From: JAJECS01 sp965262745
Lineage (GTDB): Bacteria; Chloroflexota; UBA11872
Length of the DNA: 64,000 bases
NCBI GenBank assembly: GCA_965262745.1
Contig: OZ253558.1
Coordinates: forward strand, 2,356,001-2,420,000
Direction: 5' to 3'
Below the pieces are notes generated by a model that saw nothing but the letters and a program-made list of their open reading frames with translations, made no database searches and had not been told where the DNA came from. Both the position numbers and the translations under genes were made by a program. Position 1 is the stretch's first letter, and every line of letters begins with the position of its first letter. Shown here piece after piece: positions 8,079 to 18,311 of this stretch.

Positions 8079-8410
8079 GCAGTGCGTTGGGCGTTGCAGG
8101 TTTCGTGGCTTGGACCGTGCACAGCGGCACTGGCACCCAGGCCAAGATCGCCAAAGGTGGCGTGATGCGAGACATCCGCGTCGAGACTGGACGCTGGCAG
8201 GTGGACAGGGCGCGCCCCGCGGCGTGACGGCCGAATCGTCGCGGGGCAGTAGGTCGCGCCGGGCCCGGACGTATCCCACTGACTCCTGACCCTCCCCGTC
8301 CGCGATACCGCTCACGTGCGGTGCAAGAGGCCGGGCCCGCCGGACGACCGAGCGCGACAACGGACACGTGTTGCGCTGCGGGCTCGCATCGAACGATGCG
8401 AGCCCGCCTC
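8079..8410 (+). ncRNA. Candidate structured non-coding RNA
   Basis: The 7995-8450 gap holds a consensus promoter, three clear stem-loops and a terminal hairpin. Stem 1 pairs TGGCTTGG (8106-8113) with CCAGGCCA (8137-8144), with GTGC/GCAC stacked inside. Stem 2 pairs CCCCGCGGCG (8215-8224) with CGTCGCGGGG (8237-8246) with one G-U. Stem 3 is long-range, pairing 8252-8268 with 8331-8349 (GGTCG/CGACC plus a nine-pair CCGGGCCCG helix). A small CCGC/GCGG hairpin lies within it. The RNase P (GAGGAAAGUCC), tmRNA and SRP signature sequences were looked for and not seen. A 20-codon frame (8164-8226) with an AGGTGG in front also exists but has no other support. The class is unknown; 6S RNA is one possibility by size only. 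Confidence 0.45.
8378..8407. terminator. Strong hairpin, likely bidirectional terminator
   Basis: A 13-14-bp perfect stem, GCGGGCTCGCATCG paired with CGATGCGAGCCCGC around a 2-4 nt loop. It lies between the plus-strand candidate RNA and the convergent 2-hydroxyacid dehydrogenase. There is no U-tract, so intrinsic termination is not certain. Confidence 0.6.
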
Positions 8411-8450
8411 TATGTGGCCCCCCAGAGATGCCGCCCGAGTTGCCGCGTCG

Positions 8451-9428
8451 CTAGCCGGACAGGCGGTCGTAGACCTCCGGGTTAACCGTCCGCTCGGGCC
8501 GGCCACCGTCCAGGAACTCCCGCAGATTGCGCACGGCGCGGTCGCCCATGCGGAACATCGACTCGTGGCTATGCGACCCGAAGTGCGGCGTCAGAATGGT
8601 TCGCGGCGTGTCGAAGAACGGATGGTCCTCGGGCGGCGGCTCGACGGCGAACACGTCCGATCCCAAGCCGCCCAAGCGCCCGTCGTGCAGCGCCTCGACT
8701 ACCGCCGCCTCGTCCACCAGGCGTCCGCGGGAGCTGTTGATCAGGAAGGCGCCGGGCTTCATCAGCTGGAGCTCCTCGCGCCCAATGATCTCGGTGGTCT
8801 CCGCCGTCACGGGCGTATGCAGCGTGACGAAATCGGACTGGCTCAGCAGCTCGGGCAGTGAGACGAACGTCCCGTCGATGCCGGCCGCGCGCAGCCGCGC
8901 TGGATCGGGATTGGCCGTGGTGACCAAGACGCGCATGCTGAATCCGTGCTGGCAGATCGTCGCCACGCGGCGCCCGATGTCGCCGAACCCCACGATGCCC
9001 ACCGTCTTGCCCGCCAGATCGTTGCCCATGAGCACGATGCGCTTGGCAAAGCCCTCGGTGCGCACGGAGGCATCCGCATCGAGGATGCGGCGGGCCAGCG
9101 TCCACATCATGCCGACGGCGTATTCGGCCACCGTCTGCGACATCTCGCCCGGACCGTTGAGCACGGCGACGCCCGCGTCGGTGGCGGCGTCCAGGTCGAT
9201 GCTGTCCACCCCGGTGCCCACGCGCGAAATACAGCGCAGCGTGCCGGCGTTGGCTTCGAGCAGCTCGCGCGACCAAGGCTCGGTGCCGGCAATCACCCCC
9301 ACGCTGCCCACCGCCGCGGCGCGCAGCTCGTCGCCGTCAGGAAATGGCGCCTGGCGCACCTCATAGTCGCGTTCAAGATCGGCCTGCGGACCTGGGGGCA
9401 TGGGGAACGTTTGCAGAATGAGGGTCAT
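8451..9428 (-). CDS. D-2-hydroxyacid dehydrogenase (phosphoglycerate dehydrogenase-like)
   Basis: A 325-residue NAD(P)-dependent oxidoreductase of the SerA/GhrA-type family. The Rossmann motif is VGIVGFGDIG. The catalytic Arg lies in NSSRGRLVDE, the Glu in VFAVEPPP and the His in TPHFGSHS. It has no C-terminal ACT regulatory domain, so it is a short-form enzyme, for example a glyoxylate/hydroxypyruvate or other 2-oxoacid reductase. It starts 21 bp after the mreB stop on the same strand and may be the last gene of the ATPase-murA-mreB operon. Confidence 0.88.
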   Translation of the reverse strand: MTLILQTFPMPPGPQADLERDYEVRQAPFPDGDELRAAAVGSVGVIAGTEPWSRELLEANAGTLRCISRVGTGVDSIDLDAATDAGVAVLNGPGEMSQTVAEYAVGMMWTLARRILDADASVRTEGFAKRIVLMGNDLAGKTVGIVGFGDIGRRVATICQHGFSMRVLVTTANPDPARLRAAGIDGTFVSLPELLSQSDFVTLHTPVTAETTEIIGREELQLMKPGAFLINSSRGRLVDEAAVVEALHDGRLGGLGSDVFAVEPPPEDHPFFDTPRTILTPHFGSHSHESMFRMGDRAVRNLREFLDGGRPERTVNPEVYDRLSG

Positions 9429-9449
9429 TTCCGCCTCGCTGAGCCGACT

Positions 9450-10475
9450 CTACGGGTGCGAGATTACGATCTTTTGCAGCACGTCGAAGTGCTCCAGGGC
9501 AATCCCCGTGCCGCGAGCCGTGCATAGCAGCGGCGTCTCCGCCACATGCACCGCCACGCCGGTCTCCCGCGCCAAGAGCTTGTCCAGGTTGCGCAGCAGC
9601 GCCGTGCCCCCGGTCATGACGAGTCCTTTGTCAATGATGTCCGCCGCCAGCTCGGGCGGCGTGGCCTCGAGCACGCTGCGAACGCCGCGAATGATCTGGT
9701 CGACGGGTTCCGCGATGGCCTCCGTGATCTCGTCGGAGGTGATCGTCACGGTGCGCGGCAATCCCTGCATCTGGTCGCGCCCACGCACCTCCATGGTTTC
9801 CGCCGGTTCCAGCTCCATGGCGCTGCCGATGCGCATCTTGATCGCTTCGGCGGTGCGGTCGCCCGTCATGAGGTTGTATTTGCGCTTGATAAAGGTGCGA
9901 ATCGCCTCGTCCAGGCGGTTGCCGCCGACGCGCAGCGATCCCGAGCAGCCCGCCACGATGTCGTTGAGCGAGATCACGGCGATCTCGGTCGTCCCTCCGC
10001 CAAGGTTGACCACCATGCTCCCCGAGGGATGCGAGATGGGCACGTTGGCGCCGATCGCCGCCGCCAGCGGCTCCGGGATCAAATGCACGCGCTTGGCTCC
10101 CGCGGCGATCCCCGCGTCCATTACCGCCCGCTGCTCCACCGTCGTGACGCCCGTGGGCACCGCAACCATGACTTCCGGCCGAAACAGGCGATGCCGGCCC
10201 GCCGCGCGCTCGATGAAGTAGCGCAGCATGGCCGCGGTGATCAGATAGTCGGCGATCACGCCGTCCTGGAGCGGGCGCATGACCCGCAGGCTGCCGGGCG
10301 TCCGCCCCACCATCTCGCGAGCCGCGTGCCCGATGGCTTCAATGCGGCGGTCCTGGACCGAGACGGCCACGACCGACGGCTCGTCGATGATGACGCCGTG
10401 GCCGACGAGGAAGACCAGCACGTTGGCGGTGCCAAGGTCAACCCCAAGCCGTTGTGAGCTTAGGGACCGGAGCAT
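9450..10475 (-). CDS. mreB: Rod-shape-determining actin MreB/Mbl
   Basis: A 341-residue bacterial actin that organises the cell-wall elongation machinery beneath the membrane. The N-terminal phosphate-1 loop is LGVDLGTANVLVF, phosphate-2 is VVNLGGGTTEIAV, and adenosine-binding segments are VGGNRLDEAI and MTGGTALLRNLDKLL. It starts on the base after the murA stop codon (TAA-ATG), so it is translationally coupled to murA. No mreC or mreD follows. The linkage atp operon-murA-mbl is the order known in Bacillus, where sporulation genes lie between murA and mbl; they are absent here. It may therefore be an Mbl-type paralogue rather than the mreBCD MreB. Confidence 0.93.
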   Translation of the reverse strand: MLRSLSSQRLGVDLGTANVLVFLVGHGVIIDEPSVVAVSVQDRRIEAIGHAAREMVGRTPGSLRVMRPLQDGVIADYLITAAMLRYFIERAAGRHRLFRPEVMVAVPTGVTTVEQRAVMDAGIAAGAKRVHLIPEPLAAAIGANVPISHPSGSMVVNLGGGTTEIAVISLNDIVAGCSGSLRVGGNRLDEAIRTFIKRKYNLMTGDRTAEAIKMRIGSAMELEPAETMEVRGRDQMQGLPRTVTITSDEITEAIAEPVDQIIRGVRSVLEATPPELAADIIDKGLVMTGGTALLRNLDKLLARETGVAVHVAETPLLCTARGTGIALEHFDVLQKIVISHP

Positions 10476-11810
10476 TTAGCCGGCCGCCGCCGGAGCCGCC
10501 GCGGGCCGTGGCCGGCGCTCAACCGTGATATCGGCGCCAAGCTCTCGCAATTCGCCGGGGAGGTCTTGATAGCCGCGCTGAATGACCTCCACGTTATCCA
10601 GCACCGTCGTGCCGCGCGCCACCAGACCCGCGAGCAGCAGCGCCGCCCCGGCGCGGATATCGGGCCACAGCCGCATCTCGCAGGCCGTAAGCGGCGTTGG
10701 ACCGCGAATGCGGGCCGTCGGGCCGTCCACCACCACGTCCGCGCCCATGCGTTGGAGTTGCTCGACGTAGCCGAGGTTGCCGTCGTACACGCGCTCGATG
10801 ATGGAGCTCACGCCGTGGGCCTGCGTCATCAGCGTGCCCATGGTGGCCTGCACGTCGGTGGGAAATCCCGGAAAGGGAATGCACTGGATGGCGGTAGCGC
10901 TGAGCATTGGGCTGCCCATGACGCGCACGGAGCGGTTGGTCTCGTGCAGCGTCACCCCCATGGCGGCGAGCTTGACCAGTACCGGCTGCAAGTGTTCGGG
11001 ACGCACGTTGAGCAGCTCCACGTCGCCGCCGGTGATGGCGGCCGCAACCGCCATGGTGCTGCCCACGATCCGGTCGGGAATGGCACGCGCCACCGTTCCG
11101 TAGAGCCGCTGCTGGCCCTGCACGCCAATTGTGCTCGTGCCTTCGCCATGGATTTCGGCGCCCATGCTGCGCAGGAAATGCACCAGCGCGATGACTTCCG
11201 GCTCGCGCGAGGCGTGCACGATGGTCGTGTAGCCGCTGGCCAGCGTGGCCGCCATCAGCAGATTCTGGGTTCCGGTGTGGCTCGGGTAGTCCAGGTATAC
11301 GCGGCCCCCGACCAGCGGATCGGCCTCCGCGTGATACACGCCGCCTCCGAAAGCAATAGAGGCCCCCATCACCTCGAAGCCCTCGATGTCCACGTTCACC
11401 GGCCGCGTCCCGAGCTGGCAGCCGCCCGGCGCGTGACAGTCCACGCGGCCGAAGCGCGAGAGCAGCGGCCCGGTGACCTGGAACGAGGCGCGCATGGCGC
11501 GGACCAGGCGTGGGTCGGGCCGGGTGGAGTGCACGCTGGCCGCGGTGATGGCGACCGAGCGGCGCTCGGTGTCGAGCTCCACCCGCGCGCCCATGCCCCG
11601 CAACAGCTCGGCCATGACCATGATATCCGTGATGAGCGGGACGTCCTCGATGACGCAGGTCTCCTCCGTGAGCAGGCACGCGGCCATCATGGGCAGCACC
11701 GCGTTCTTGGCCCCGGGGACGCGGTAGGCGCCCCGCAGCGAGCGGCCGCCAGTGATTGCCACCCGCGTGCCCGGCGCGGTCGTCGCGGCGCTGCCCAGGG
11801 CTGCGGCCAC
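10476..11810 (-). CDS. murA: UDP-N-acetylglucosamine 1-carboxyvinyltransferase
   Basis: First committed step of peptidoglycan synthesis: transfers enolpyruvate from PEP to UDP-GlcNAc. At 444 residues it is slightly longer than the usual ~420 because of Ala-rich ends. The GAKNA motif (K35) is present. The active-site loop GGCQLGTRPV carries the cysteine (C131), the residue alkylated by fosfomycin, so the enzyme is not of the Asp-substituted resistant kind. The EPEV and later PDIRAGAALLLAGL segments also fit the family. It follows atpC by 10 bp and abuts mreB, so wall-precursor synthesis and the elongation scaffold share a transcript with ATP synthase. Confidence 0.95.
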   Translation of the reverse strand: MAAALGSAATTAPGTRVAITGGRSLRGAYRVPGAKNAVLPMMAACLLTEETCVIEDVPLITDIMVMAELLRGMGARVELDTERRSVAITAASVHSTRPDPRLVRAMRASFQVTGPLLSRFGRVDCHAPGGCQLGTRPVNVDIEGFEVMGASIAFGGGVYHAEADPLVGGRVYLDYPSHTGTQNLLMAATLASGYTTIVHASREPEVIALVHFLRSMGAEIHGEGTSTIGVQGQQRLYGTVARAIPDRIVGSTMAVAAAITGGDVELLNVRPEHLQPVLVKLAAMGVTLHETNRSVRVMGSPMLSATAIQCIPFPGFPTDVQATMGTLMTQAHGVSSIIERVYDGNLGYVEQLQRMGADVVVDGPTARIRGPTPLTACEMRLWPDIRAGAALLLAGLVARGTTVLDNVEVIQRGYQDLPGELRELGADITVERRPRPAAAPAAAG

Positions 11811-11820
11811 GGGTCCGGCC

Positions 11821-12243
11821 TTAGCCGCGCCCAGCCCGTCGCGCGGTGCGGATGCGCGCCAGCGCCCGCATCAGGGCCAACCGCGCCCGGATCACCGTCG
11901 CGTCGTCTCCGCCCGTGCGCGCCGTCTCCAACTCCTGCATCGCGTCCGCGCGGGCCCGCTCGGCACGCTCGAGGTCGATCTCGTCGGACCGCTCCGAGCC
12001 GTCCGCCAGCACCGTAACCGTGTCACGCATCACCTGAAGAAAGCCACCGAGGATGGTGAGGAGGCGCTCGTCGCCGCCACTGCGGTAGCGCAGCGTGCCC
12101 GCCTGCAACTGGGTCACGAACGGGGCATGCCGGGGCAGCACCCCGAGCTCACCGTCGATTCCGGGCGCAACGACCATTTCAACGTCGTCCTCGCGCAGAA
12201 CCTCTCGCTCTGGCGTGACGACAGTCAGGGTCAACCCAGCCAT
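11821..12243 (-). CDS. atpC: ATP synthase F1 subunit epsilon
   Basis: A 140-residue central-stalk subunit that couples rotation and can inhibit ATP hydrolysis. It begins with LTLTVVTPEREVL, then the beta-sandwich with ELGVLPRHAPFVTQL. The helical C-terminal hairpin (about residues 90-135) is Arg/Ala-rich. Last of the nine atp genes. It lies 56 bp downstream of atpD. Confidence 0.94.
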   Translation of the reverse strand: MAGLTLTVVTPEREVLREDDVEMVVAPGIDGELGVLPRHAPFVTQLQAGTLRYRSGGDERLLTILGGFLQVMRDTVTVLADGSERSDEIDLERAERARADAMQELETARTGGDDATVIRARLALMRALARIRTARRAGRG

Positions 12244-12299
12244 CTACGCCTCCTCGTCGAGAATATCAGAGCGCCCGCGGGCGGCCCGCAGCGGTGCGC

Positions 12300-13703
12300 C
12301 TAGTCTTCAGCGTTCAGCTGCTCGGCCTTCGCCACGGCCTCATCGATCGTCCCAACCATATAGAACGCTTGCTCGGGCAGTTCGTCATGCTCGCCCGCGA
12401 GAATTTCCTCGAACCCGCGGATGGTCTCCTCGACCGGCACGATCACGCCGGGTTGACCCGTGAAGGCCTCCGCGACGTTCATCGGCTGGGAGAAGAAGCG
12501 CTCGATCTTGCGAGCGCGAACCACCGTCAGGCGGTCCTCCTCCGAGAGCTCTTCGATCCCCAGGATGGCAATGATGTCCTGCAGGTCCTTGAACCGCTGC
12601 AGCACTTGCTGCGCGCCGCGCGCCACGTCGTAGTGCCGCTCGCCCACGATGCGGGGGTCCAGGATCTTCGACGTGCTCGTCAGCGGGTCAACCGCCGGAT
12701 AGATGCCGCGCTCCACGATGGAGCGCTCCAGCCGGATGGTGGCGTCCAGGTGCGCAAACGTCGTCACGGGCGCCGGGTCAGTGTAGTCGTCGGCAGGCAC
12801 GTAGATTGCCTCGAGCGACGTGATCGAGCCCTTGGTGGTCGAGGTGATGCGTTCCTGCAGCTCGCCCATCTCCGTGCCCAGCGACGGCTGATAGCCCACC
12901 GCCGAAGGCATGCGCCCGAGCAAGGCCGAAACCTCGGAGCCGGCCTGGGTGAAGCGAAAGATGTTGTCGATGAAGAACAGCAGGTCGCGCCCTTCCTCGT
13001 CGCGGAAGTACTCAGCCATCGCCAGGCCGGCCAGCCCGACTCGCAAGCGCGCGCCCGGCGACTCGTTCATCTGCCCGAACACCATGCAGGTGTTGCCGAT
13101 AACGCCGGCCTCCGTCATTTCGCGAATCAGCTGGGTGCCCTCGCGCGTGCGCTCCCCAACCCCGCAGAACACGGAGTAGCCGCCGTACTGCACGGCGATG
13201 TTGTTGATCATCTCCATGATGATGATCGTCTTGCCGACGCCCGCGCCGCCAAACACGCCGGTCTTGCCCCCGCGTGTGAAGGGCGCGATGAGGTCGATGA
13301 CCTTCAGCCCCGTGGCGAACACTTCCGCCTGCGTTGTCTGCTCAGTCAGCGGCGGCGGCGCGCCGTGAATGGGATATCTCTGCTCCGTGACCACCTCGCC
13401 CTTGCCGTCGATGGGCTCTCCGGTGACGTCGAACACCCGCCCCAGCGTGGGTGCGCCGACCGGCACCGAGATGGGGCCGCCCAGGTCCGCCACCGCCATG
13501 CCACGGCTCAGGCCCTCGGTCGGGCGCATGGATACGCACCGCACCCGGCCGTCGCCGACATGCTGTTCGACCTCGAGCACCACGCGGTCGTCGCGGTCGG
13601 GGGCCTCGACCTCAAGTGCGTTGTAGAGCGCCGGCAGCCCGCCGGCCGGGAACTCGACGTCGATGACGGCCCCGATGATTTGTGCGATGCGTCCGCTCGC
13701 CAT
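12300..13703 (-). CDS. atpD: ATP synthase F1 subunit beta
   Basis: Catalytic subunit of the F1 head, 467 residues. The P-loop GGAGVGKT spans about residues 152-159. The catalytic glutamate lies in GVGERTREG (E184). The Walker B strand is LLFFIDNIFRF, and the DELSEED-like loop reads EELSEEDRL. The ATG at 13703 is chosen because an AGAAGGA Shine-Dalgarno lies just upstream and the protein then starts at the usual position. An in-frame GTG at 13721 that overlaps the atpG stop would add six residues. Confidence 0.97.
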   Translation of the reverse strand: MASGRIAQIIGAVIDVEFPAGGLPALYNALEVEAPDRDDRVVLEVEQHVGDGRVRCVSMRPTEGLSRGMAVADLGGPISVPVGAPTLGRVFDVTGEPIDGKGEVVTEQRYPIHGAPPPLTEQTTQAEVFATGLKVIDLIAPFTRGGKTGVFGGAGVGKTIIIMEMINNIAVQYGGYSVFCGVGERTREGTQLIREMTEAGVIGNTCMVFGQMNESPGARLRVGLAGLAMAEYFRDEEGRDLLFFIDNIFRFTQAGSEVSALLGRMPSAVGYQPSLGTEMGELQERITSTTKGSITSLEAIYVPADDYTDPAPVTTFAHLDATIRLERSIVERGIYPAVDPLTSTSKILDPRIVGERHYDVARGAQQVLQRFKDLQDIIAILGIEELSEEDRLTVVRARKIERFFSQPMNVAEAFTGQPGVIVPVEETIRGFEEILAGEHDELPEQAFYMVGTIDEAVAKAEQLNAED

Positions 13704-13717
13704 TCCTAATCCTTCTC

Positions 13718-14584
13718 TCACGCGCGCTGCGCCAGCGCGTTGGCGCCGGAGGCGATGTCGATGATCTCACTGGTGATCTTGGCTTGCCGCAGTTTGTTGT
13801 AGGTGAGCCCCAAGGCGTCGATGAGTTCGCTGGCATTCTCCGTGGCCGCGCGCATGGCCACCATGCGCGCGCTTTGCTCGCTGGCCGTGAGCTCGAGCAG
13901 GCTCTGATAGAGCTCCGTCTCGATGAAGCGCGGCACCAGCGCCTCCAGCACCGACGCCGGGTCGGGCTCAAAGATCACGTCGGCGTCGCGAGGATCGGTG
14001 TCCTCGGGCAGCACGACCGGCAGCAAGCGCACCGCGGTCGGCCGCTGTGTGAGCGTGTTCACGAACTCGGGGTACACGAGCTGAACCTCGTCGAAGTCGC
14101 CAGCCAAATAGCCGTCGATAACCATCCGGGCAATCGGGACGATGTCGGCCGAGGTTGGCCGGTCCGAGATGTCGGTGAAAGCCGCGAGCATGGGCACCAA
14201 CCGCGCCAGGGCGATGCGGCCGCGCCGGCCGATCACGATCACCGACACCTCCGCGCTGGCCCGGACGGGCTCGATGTCTTCCATCGCCCGCCGGACGACG
14301 TTGCTGTTGAGTGCGCCGCACAGGCCCCGGTTGGTCGTCATCACCACGTAGGCCGAGCGCTCCACGGGCCGCGCCCGGAGCAACGGCGGCAGCAGGTCGT
14401 CGCCGGTGGCCGCCACAAGCTGGTGCATCATCTCCAGGACCTCGCGCGCATAGGGCCGCGCGGCGTCCGCCGCCTCTTGGGCGCGGCGCATGCGCGAAGC
14501 CGCCACGAGCTGCATGGCGCGGGTGATCTGCCGGGTGTTCTCGACGCTGCGGATGCGGCGGCGCAGCTCAAGCGGGTTGGCCAT
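13718..14584 (-). CDS. atpG: ATP synthase F1 subunit gamma
   Basis: The 288-residue rotor shaft of F1. The N-terminal coiled-coil helix carries LRRRIRSVENTRQITRAMQLVAASRM, with the family's typical K/R-x-I-x-S-V-x-N-T-x-x-I-T-x-A-M pattern. The Rossmann-like middle includes NRGLCGALNSNV. The C-terminal helix has the A-T-x-N-A-x-E-L-I-x-x-L signature (ATENASELIDALGLTYNKLRQ). It lies between atpA and atpD with almost no spacing. Confidence 0.96.
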   Translation of the reverse strand: MANPLELRRRIRSVENTRQITRAMQLVAASRMRRAQEAADAARPYAREVLEMMHQLVAATGDDLLPPLLRARPVERSAYVVMTTNRGLCGALNSNVVRRAMEDIEPVRASAEVSVIVIGRRGRIALARLVPMLAAFTDISDRPTSADIVPIARMVIDGYLAGDFDEVQLVYPEFVNTLTQRPTAVRLLPVVLPEDTDPRDADVIFEPDPASVLEALVPRFIETELYQSLLELTASEQSARMVAMRAATENASELIDALGLTYNKLRQAKITSEIIDIASGANALAQRA

Positions 14585-14587
14585 CGG

Positions 14588-16120
<1,533 letters not shown>

Positions 16121-16135
16121 TCGCGTTCCTCGCGC

Positions 16136-16678
16136 TTAGCGCAACGCCCGGCCCAGCGACTGCAGCCGGGCGCGCACGCTCAGATCCAAAACATTGTCGC
16201 CGCGTCGCACGACGAAGCCGCCCAGGAGGGCGGGATCGGTCGTAGTGGTGAGCTGCAGCCGGCGGCCCGGCTCGGCCAGCCGCTGCCGCAACTCTTCGGT
16301 CTCGGCGTCGTGCAGCGGCGCGGCTGTGGTCACGTGCACGCGGTCCAAGCGGCGCTCGCGGTCCGCGATGCGCAGGAAGCCGCGCTCGATCTCCGGCAGC
16401 ACGTCAACGTCGCGACTCGTCACCAGCACGTGCAGCAGCCCCAGGCCGTTCACGCTCACCGACGGCCCGGCCACGCGGTCAACCAAGTCGAGCCGCTCGG
16501 CCAGCGGCGTCGCCGCGCTCTCGAGAAACGCCCGCACGGCGTCGTCGGCCGCAATGGCCCGCAGCGTGCGCAGGTCGTGTTCCCAGGAATCCCAGGAGTC
16601 GTCGCGCTGCGCGGCGGCGGCCACCACCTGCACGTAGGTGCGGGCGCGGCGCCGGCGGGCGGCTGCGCCCTGCCTCAC
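16136..16678 (-). CDS. atpH: ATP synthase F1 subunit delta
   Basis: A 180-residue peripheral-stalk subunit (OSCP homologue) that clamps the alpha/beta head to the b dimer. The N-terminal helical bundle includes an ARTYVQVVAAAA-like helix. The C-terminal part has the family ending DPALLGGFVVRRGDNVLDLSVRARL. The start is GTG, whose last two bases are shared with the atpF TGA stop (GTGA overlap), indicating translational coupling. Confidence 0.9.
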   Translation of the reverse strand: MRQGAAARRRRARTYVQVVAAAAQRDDSWDSWEHDLRTLRAIAADDAVRAFLESAATPLAERLDLVDRVAGPSVSVNGLGLLHVLVTSRDVDVLPEIERGFLRIADRERRLDRVHVTTAAPLHDAETEELRQRLAEPGRRLQLTTTTDPALLGGFVVRRGDNVLDLSVRARLQSLGRALR

Positions 16679-17184
16679 CTGGCGCCTCCATCAACGTCGG
16701 CCAGGGCTTCCTGCACCAGACGGCGGTGCTCGGGATCGTCGATGGCGCGATTGAGCACGCGGGCCGTGGCGCCCATGACCAACTCCGCCGTCTCGAGGCG
16801 AAGCTCCTCGCGGGCCTGCGCGCGTGACCGATCGATCTCCGCGCGTGCATCGCTGCGTAGCCGCTCCGCTTCCTCGCGGGCCCGCTCAACCTCACGGGCA
16901 TGCAATGCCTCGGCGCTGCGCGCGGCCTCGTCGCGGATGCGCTGCGCCTCCGACTGGGCGTTGGCGAGCTCGGCCTGAAACTCTTGCCGCTCACGCTCGA
17001 CCTGCCCTCGCAGCTCCTCCGCCTCGCGCAGGCTTTCGCCAATGCGCTCGCGGCGCCGGCGCAGCATGTCGGTGATAGGCCCGAACAGCAGGCGGCGCAT
17101 CAGATACAAAAAGATCACGAAGCTCACCAGCTGGAACAGAATGTTCCAGCCGCTGATCCCCAATGAGTTAATCAACCCGTCCAT
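16675..17184 (-). CDS. atpF: ATP synthase Fo subunit b
   Basis: A 169-residue peripheral-stalk protein with one N-terminal membrane segment (ILFQLVSFVIFLYLM, about residues 15-29) followed by a long charged coiled coil rich in Arg and Glu. It has the typical N-x-x-x-x-x-Q start of the membrane helix (WNILFQL). A homodimer is expected since only one b-type gene is present. It overlaps atpH by 4 nt. Confidence 0.93.
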   Translation of the reverse strand: MDGLINSLGISGWNILFQLVSFVIFLYLMRRLLFGPITDMLRRRRERIGESLREAEELRGQVERERQEFQAELANAQSEAQRIRDEAARSAEALHAREVERAREEAERLRSDARAEIDRSRAQAREELRLETAELVMGATARVLNRAIDDPEHRRLVQEALADVDGGAR

Positions 17185-17222
17185 CAGCGTCGCCTCCGCC
17201 TACGGTTGCAGCGGCTGCCGCC

Positions 17223-17453
17223 CTAGCCGAATGCCAACAGGATGCCGATGATGAACGCGTAGATACCGATGGCCTCGGCCAAGCCGAGACCCACGATCAT
17301 CGTATTGCGGATGTCGCCCGCGGCCTCTGGATTGCGGCCGATGGCGTTCATGGCCGCCTGCACCCCGAGACCGATTCCCAGGCCCGGCCCAATAGCCCCG
17401 ATGCCGATTGCCAACCCGGCGCCAAGCGGCGCCAGGTTTGCAGCTTCTTCCAT
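17223..17453 (-). CDS. atpE: ATP synthase Fo subunit c
   Basis: A 76-residue ion-translocating ring subunit with two membrane helices joined by the polar loop R40-N41-P42. The ion-binding carboxylate is E60 in GLAEAIGIY. The helix-1 motif is GPGLGIG rather than GPGVGQG, and the residue after E60 is Ala rather than Ser/Thr. The glutamine and hydroxyl ligands typical of Na+-dependent rings are therefore missing, and proton coupling is expected. It lies between atpB and atpF. Confidence 0.95.
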   Translation of the reverse strand: MEEAANLAPLGAGLAIGIGAIGPGLGIGLGVQAAMNAIGRNPEAAGDIRNTMIVGLGLAEAIGIYAFIIGILLAFG

Positions 17454-17477
17454 GCGTCCAACCCCTTCTCGCGGCGT

Positions 17478-18308
17478 CTAGTGCGCCTCGTGAGCCGACT
17501 CAGCCACGGCTTGTCCCGCGAACACCATACTGAGCACGAAAAAGATCACGGCCTGAATGAGCCCGAACAGTACCTCAAGCACCAGGAACACGACCCCGAT
17601 CAGGGGGATGTGCCCCAGGGCGAACCCCGCCAGAACCGGTCCGTTGAGCACCACCTCTCCGGCAAACAGGTTGCCGAAGAGCCGGAAGGACAGCGAAATG
17701 ACGACGAACAGCTCAATGATGATAAACACCGGCGCCAGCAGCGGGACCTGAGACATCGCCTTGATGTGCCCCAACGGCCCGTGCGCCGTGATGCCCGAGA
17801 TGTGGATGACAAGGAACGCCACCAACGCCAGCGCGAGCGTCATGTTGATGTCGGCGGTTGCCGGTCGAAAGAGCGGCGCGGCGATGAGGTGTCCCTCGTG
17901 CTCCACTCGCAGCCAAATCGTGCCGATGCCCGGCAAGAGGCTGAACCAGTTGGCGACGGCGATAAAGATGAAGAACGTGCCCCCGATGGGCAGCAGGTGC
18001 GGCGCGTAGCGGCCGCCGACCATCGACTGCACAAGGTCGTCGAGGAACTCGATCACCGCCTCGGCCAGGTTCTGAAGGCCCTGGGGCACCAGCGCCGCTT
18101 CCGGATCCTGGCGGATCCGCCGTGCCGCCAGCCAGGCCATGATGAGCAGCACGGCCATGGTGATGAACATCATCAGCATGGAGTTGGTGAAGGTGAACGG
18201 CCCGAAATGGCCCAGCGGCTCGGCCGCCGCGCTGATGTGGGGCGAGACGTCGGCGGCGTCCTCGGCGAACCTGACCTCCGCGTCCGGGAGCGGACTCTCG
18301 CCGTGCAT
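17478..18308 (-). CDS. atpB: ATP synthase Fo subunit a
   Basis: A 276-residue membrane stator that forms the proton half-channels against the c-ring. The essential arginine is in SLSFRLFGNLFAGE, and the next polar helix has FGLIQAVIFFVLSMVFAG. The N-terminal region before the first helix is acidic. It has the usual five to six membrane segments. It starts 3 bp after the atpI-like gene. Confidence 0.95.
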   Translation of the reverse strand: MHGESPLPDAEVRFAEDAADVSPHISAAAEPLGHFGPFTFTNSMLMMFITMAVLLIMAWLAARRIRQDPEAALVPQGLQNLAEAVIEFLDDLVQSMVGGRYAPHLLPIGGTFFIFIAVANWFSLLPGIGTIWLRVEHEGHLIAAPLFRPATADINMTLALALVAFLVIHISGITAHGPLGHIKAMSQVPLLAPVFIIIELFVVISLSFRLFGNLFAGEVVLNGPVLAGFALGHIPLIGVVFLVLEVLFGLIQAVIFFVLSMVFAGQAVAESAHEAH

Positions 18309-18311
18309 GCG

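Noticed and set aside
8164..8226. 20-codon frame with AGGTGG in front, inside the candidate ncRNA
   Set aside because: No composition or motif support, and it is interrupted by stable helices. Kept only as a remark in the ncRNA entry.
8252..8300. Weak similarity of the minus strand to a cobalamin-riboswitch B12 box (GTCAGGAGTC)
   Set aside because: The match is short, the rest of the conserved core is missing, and the strand does not lead into a cobalamin-related gene.
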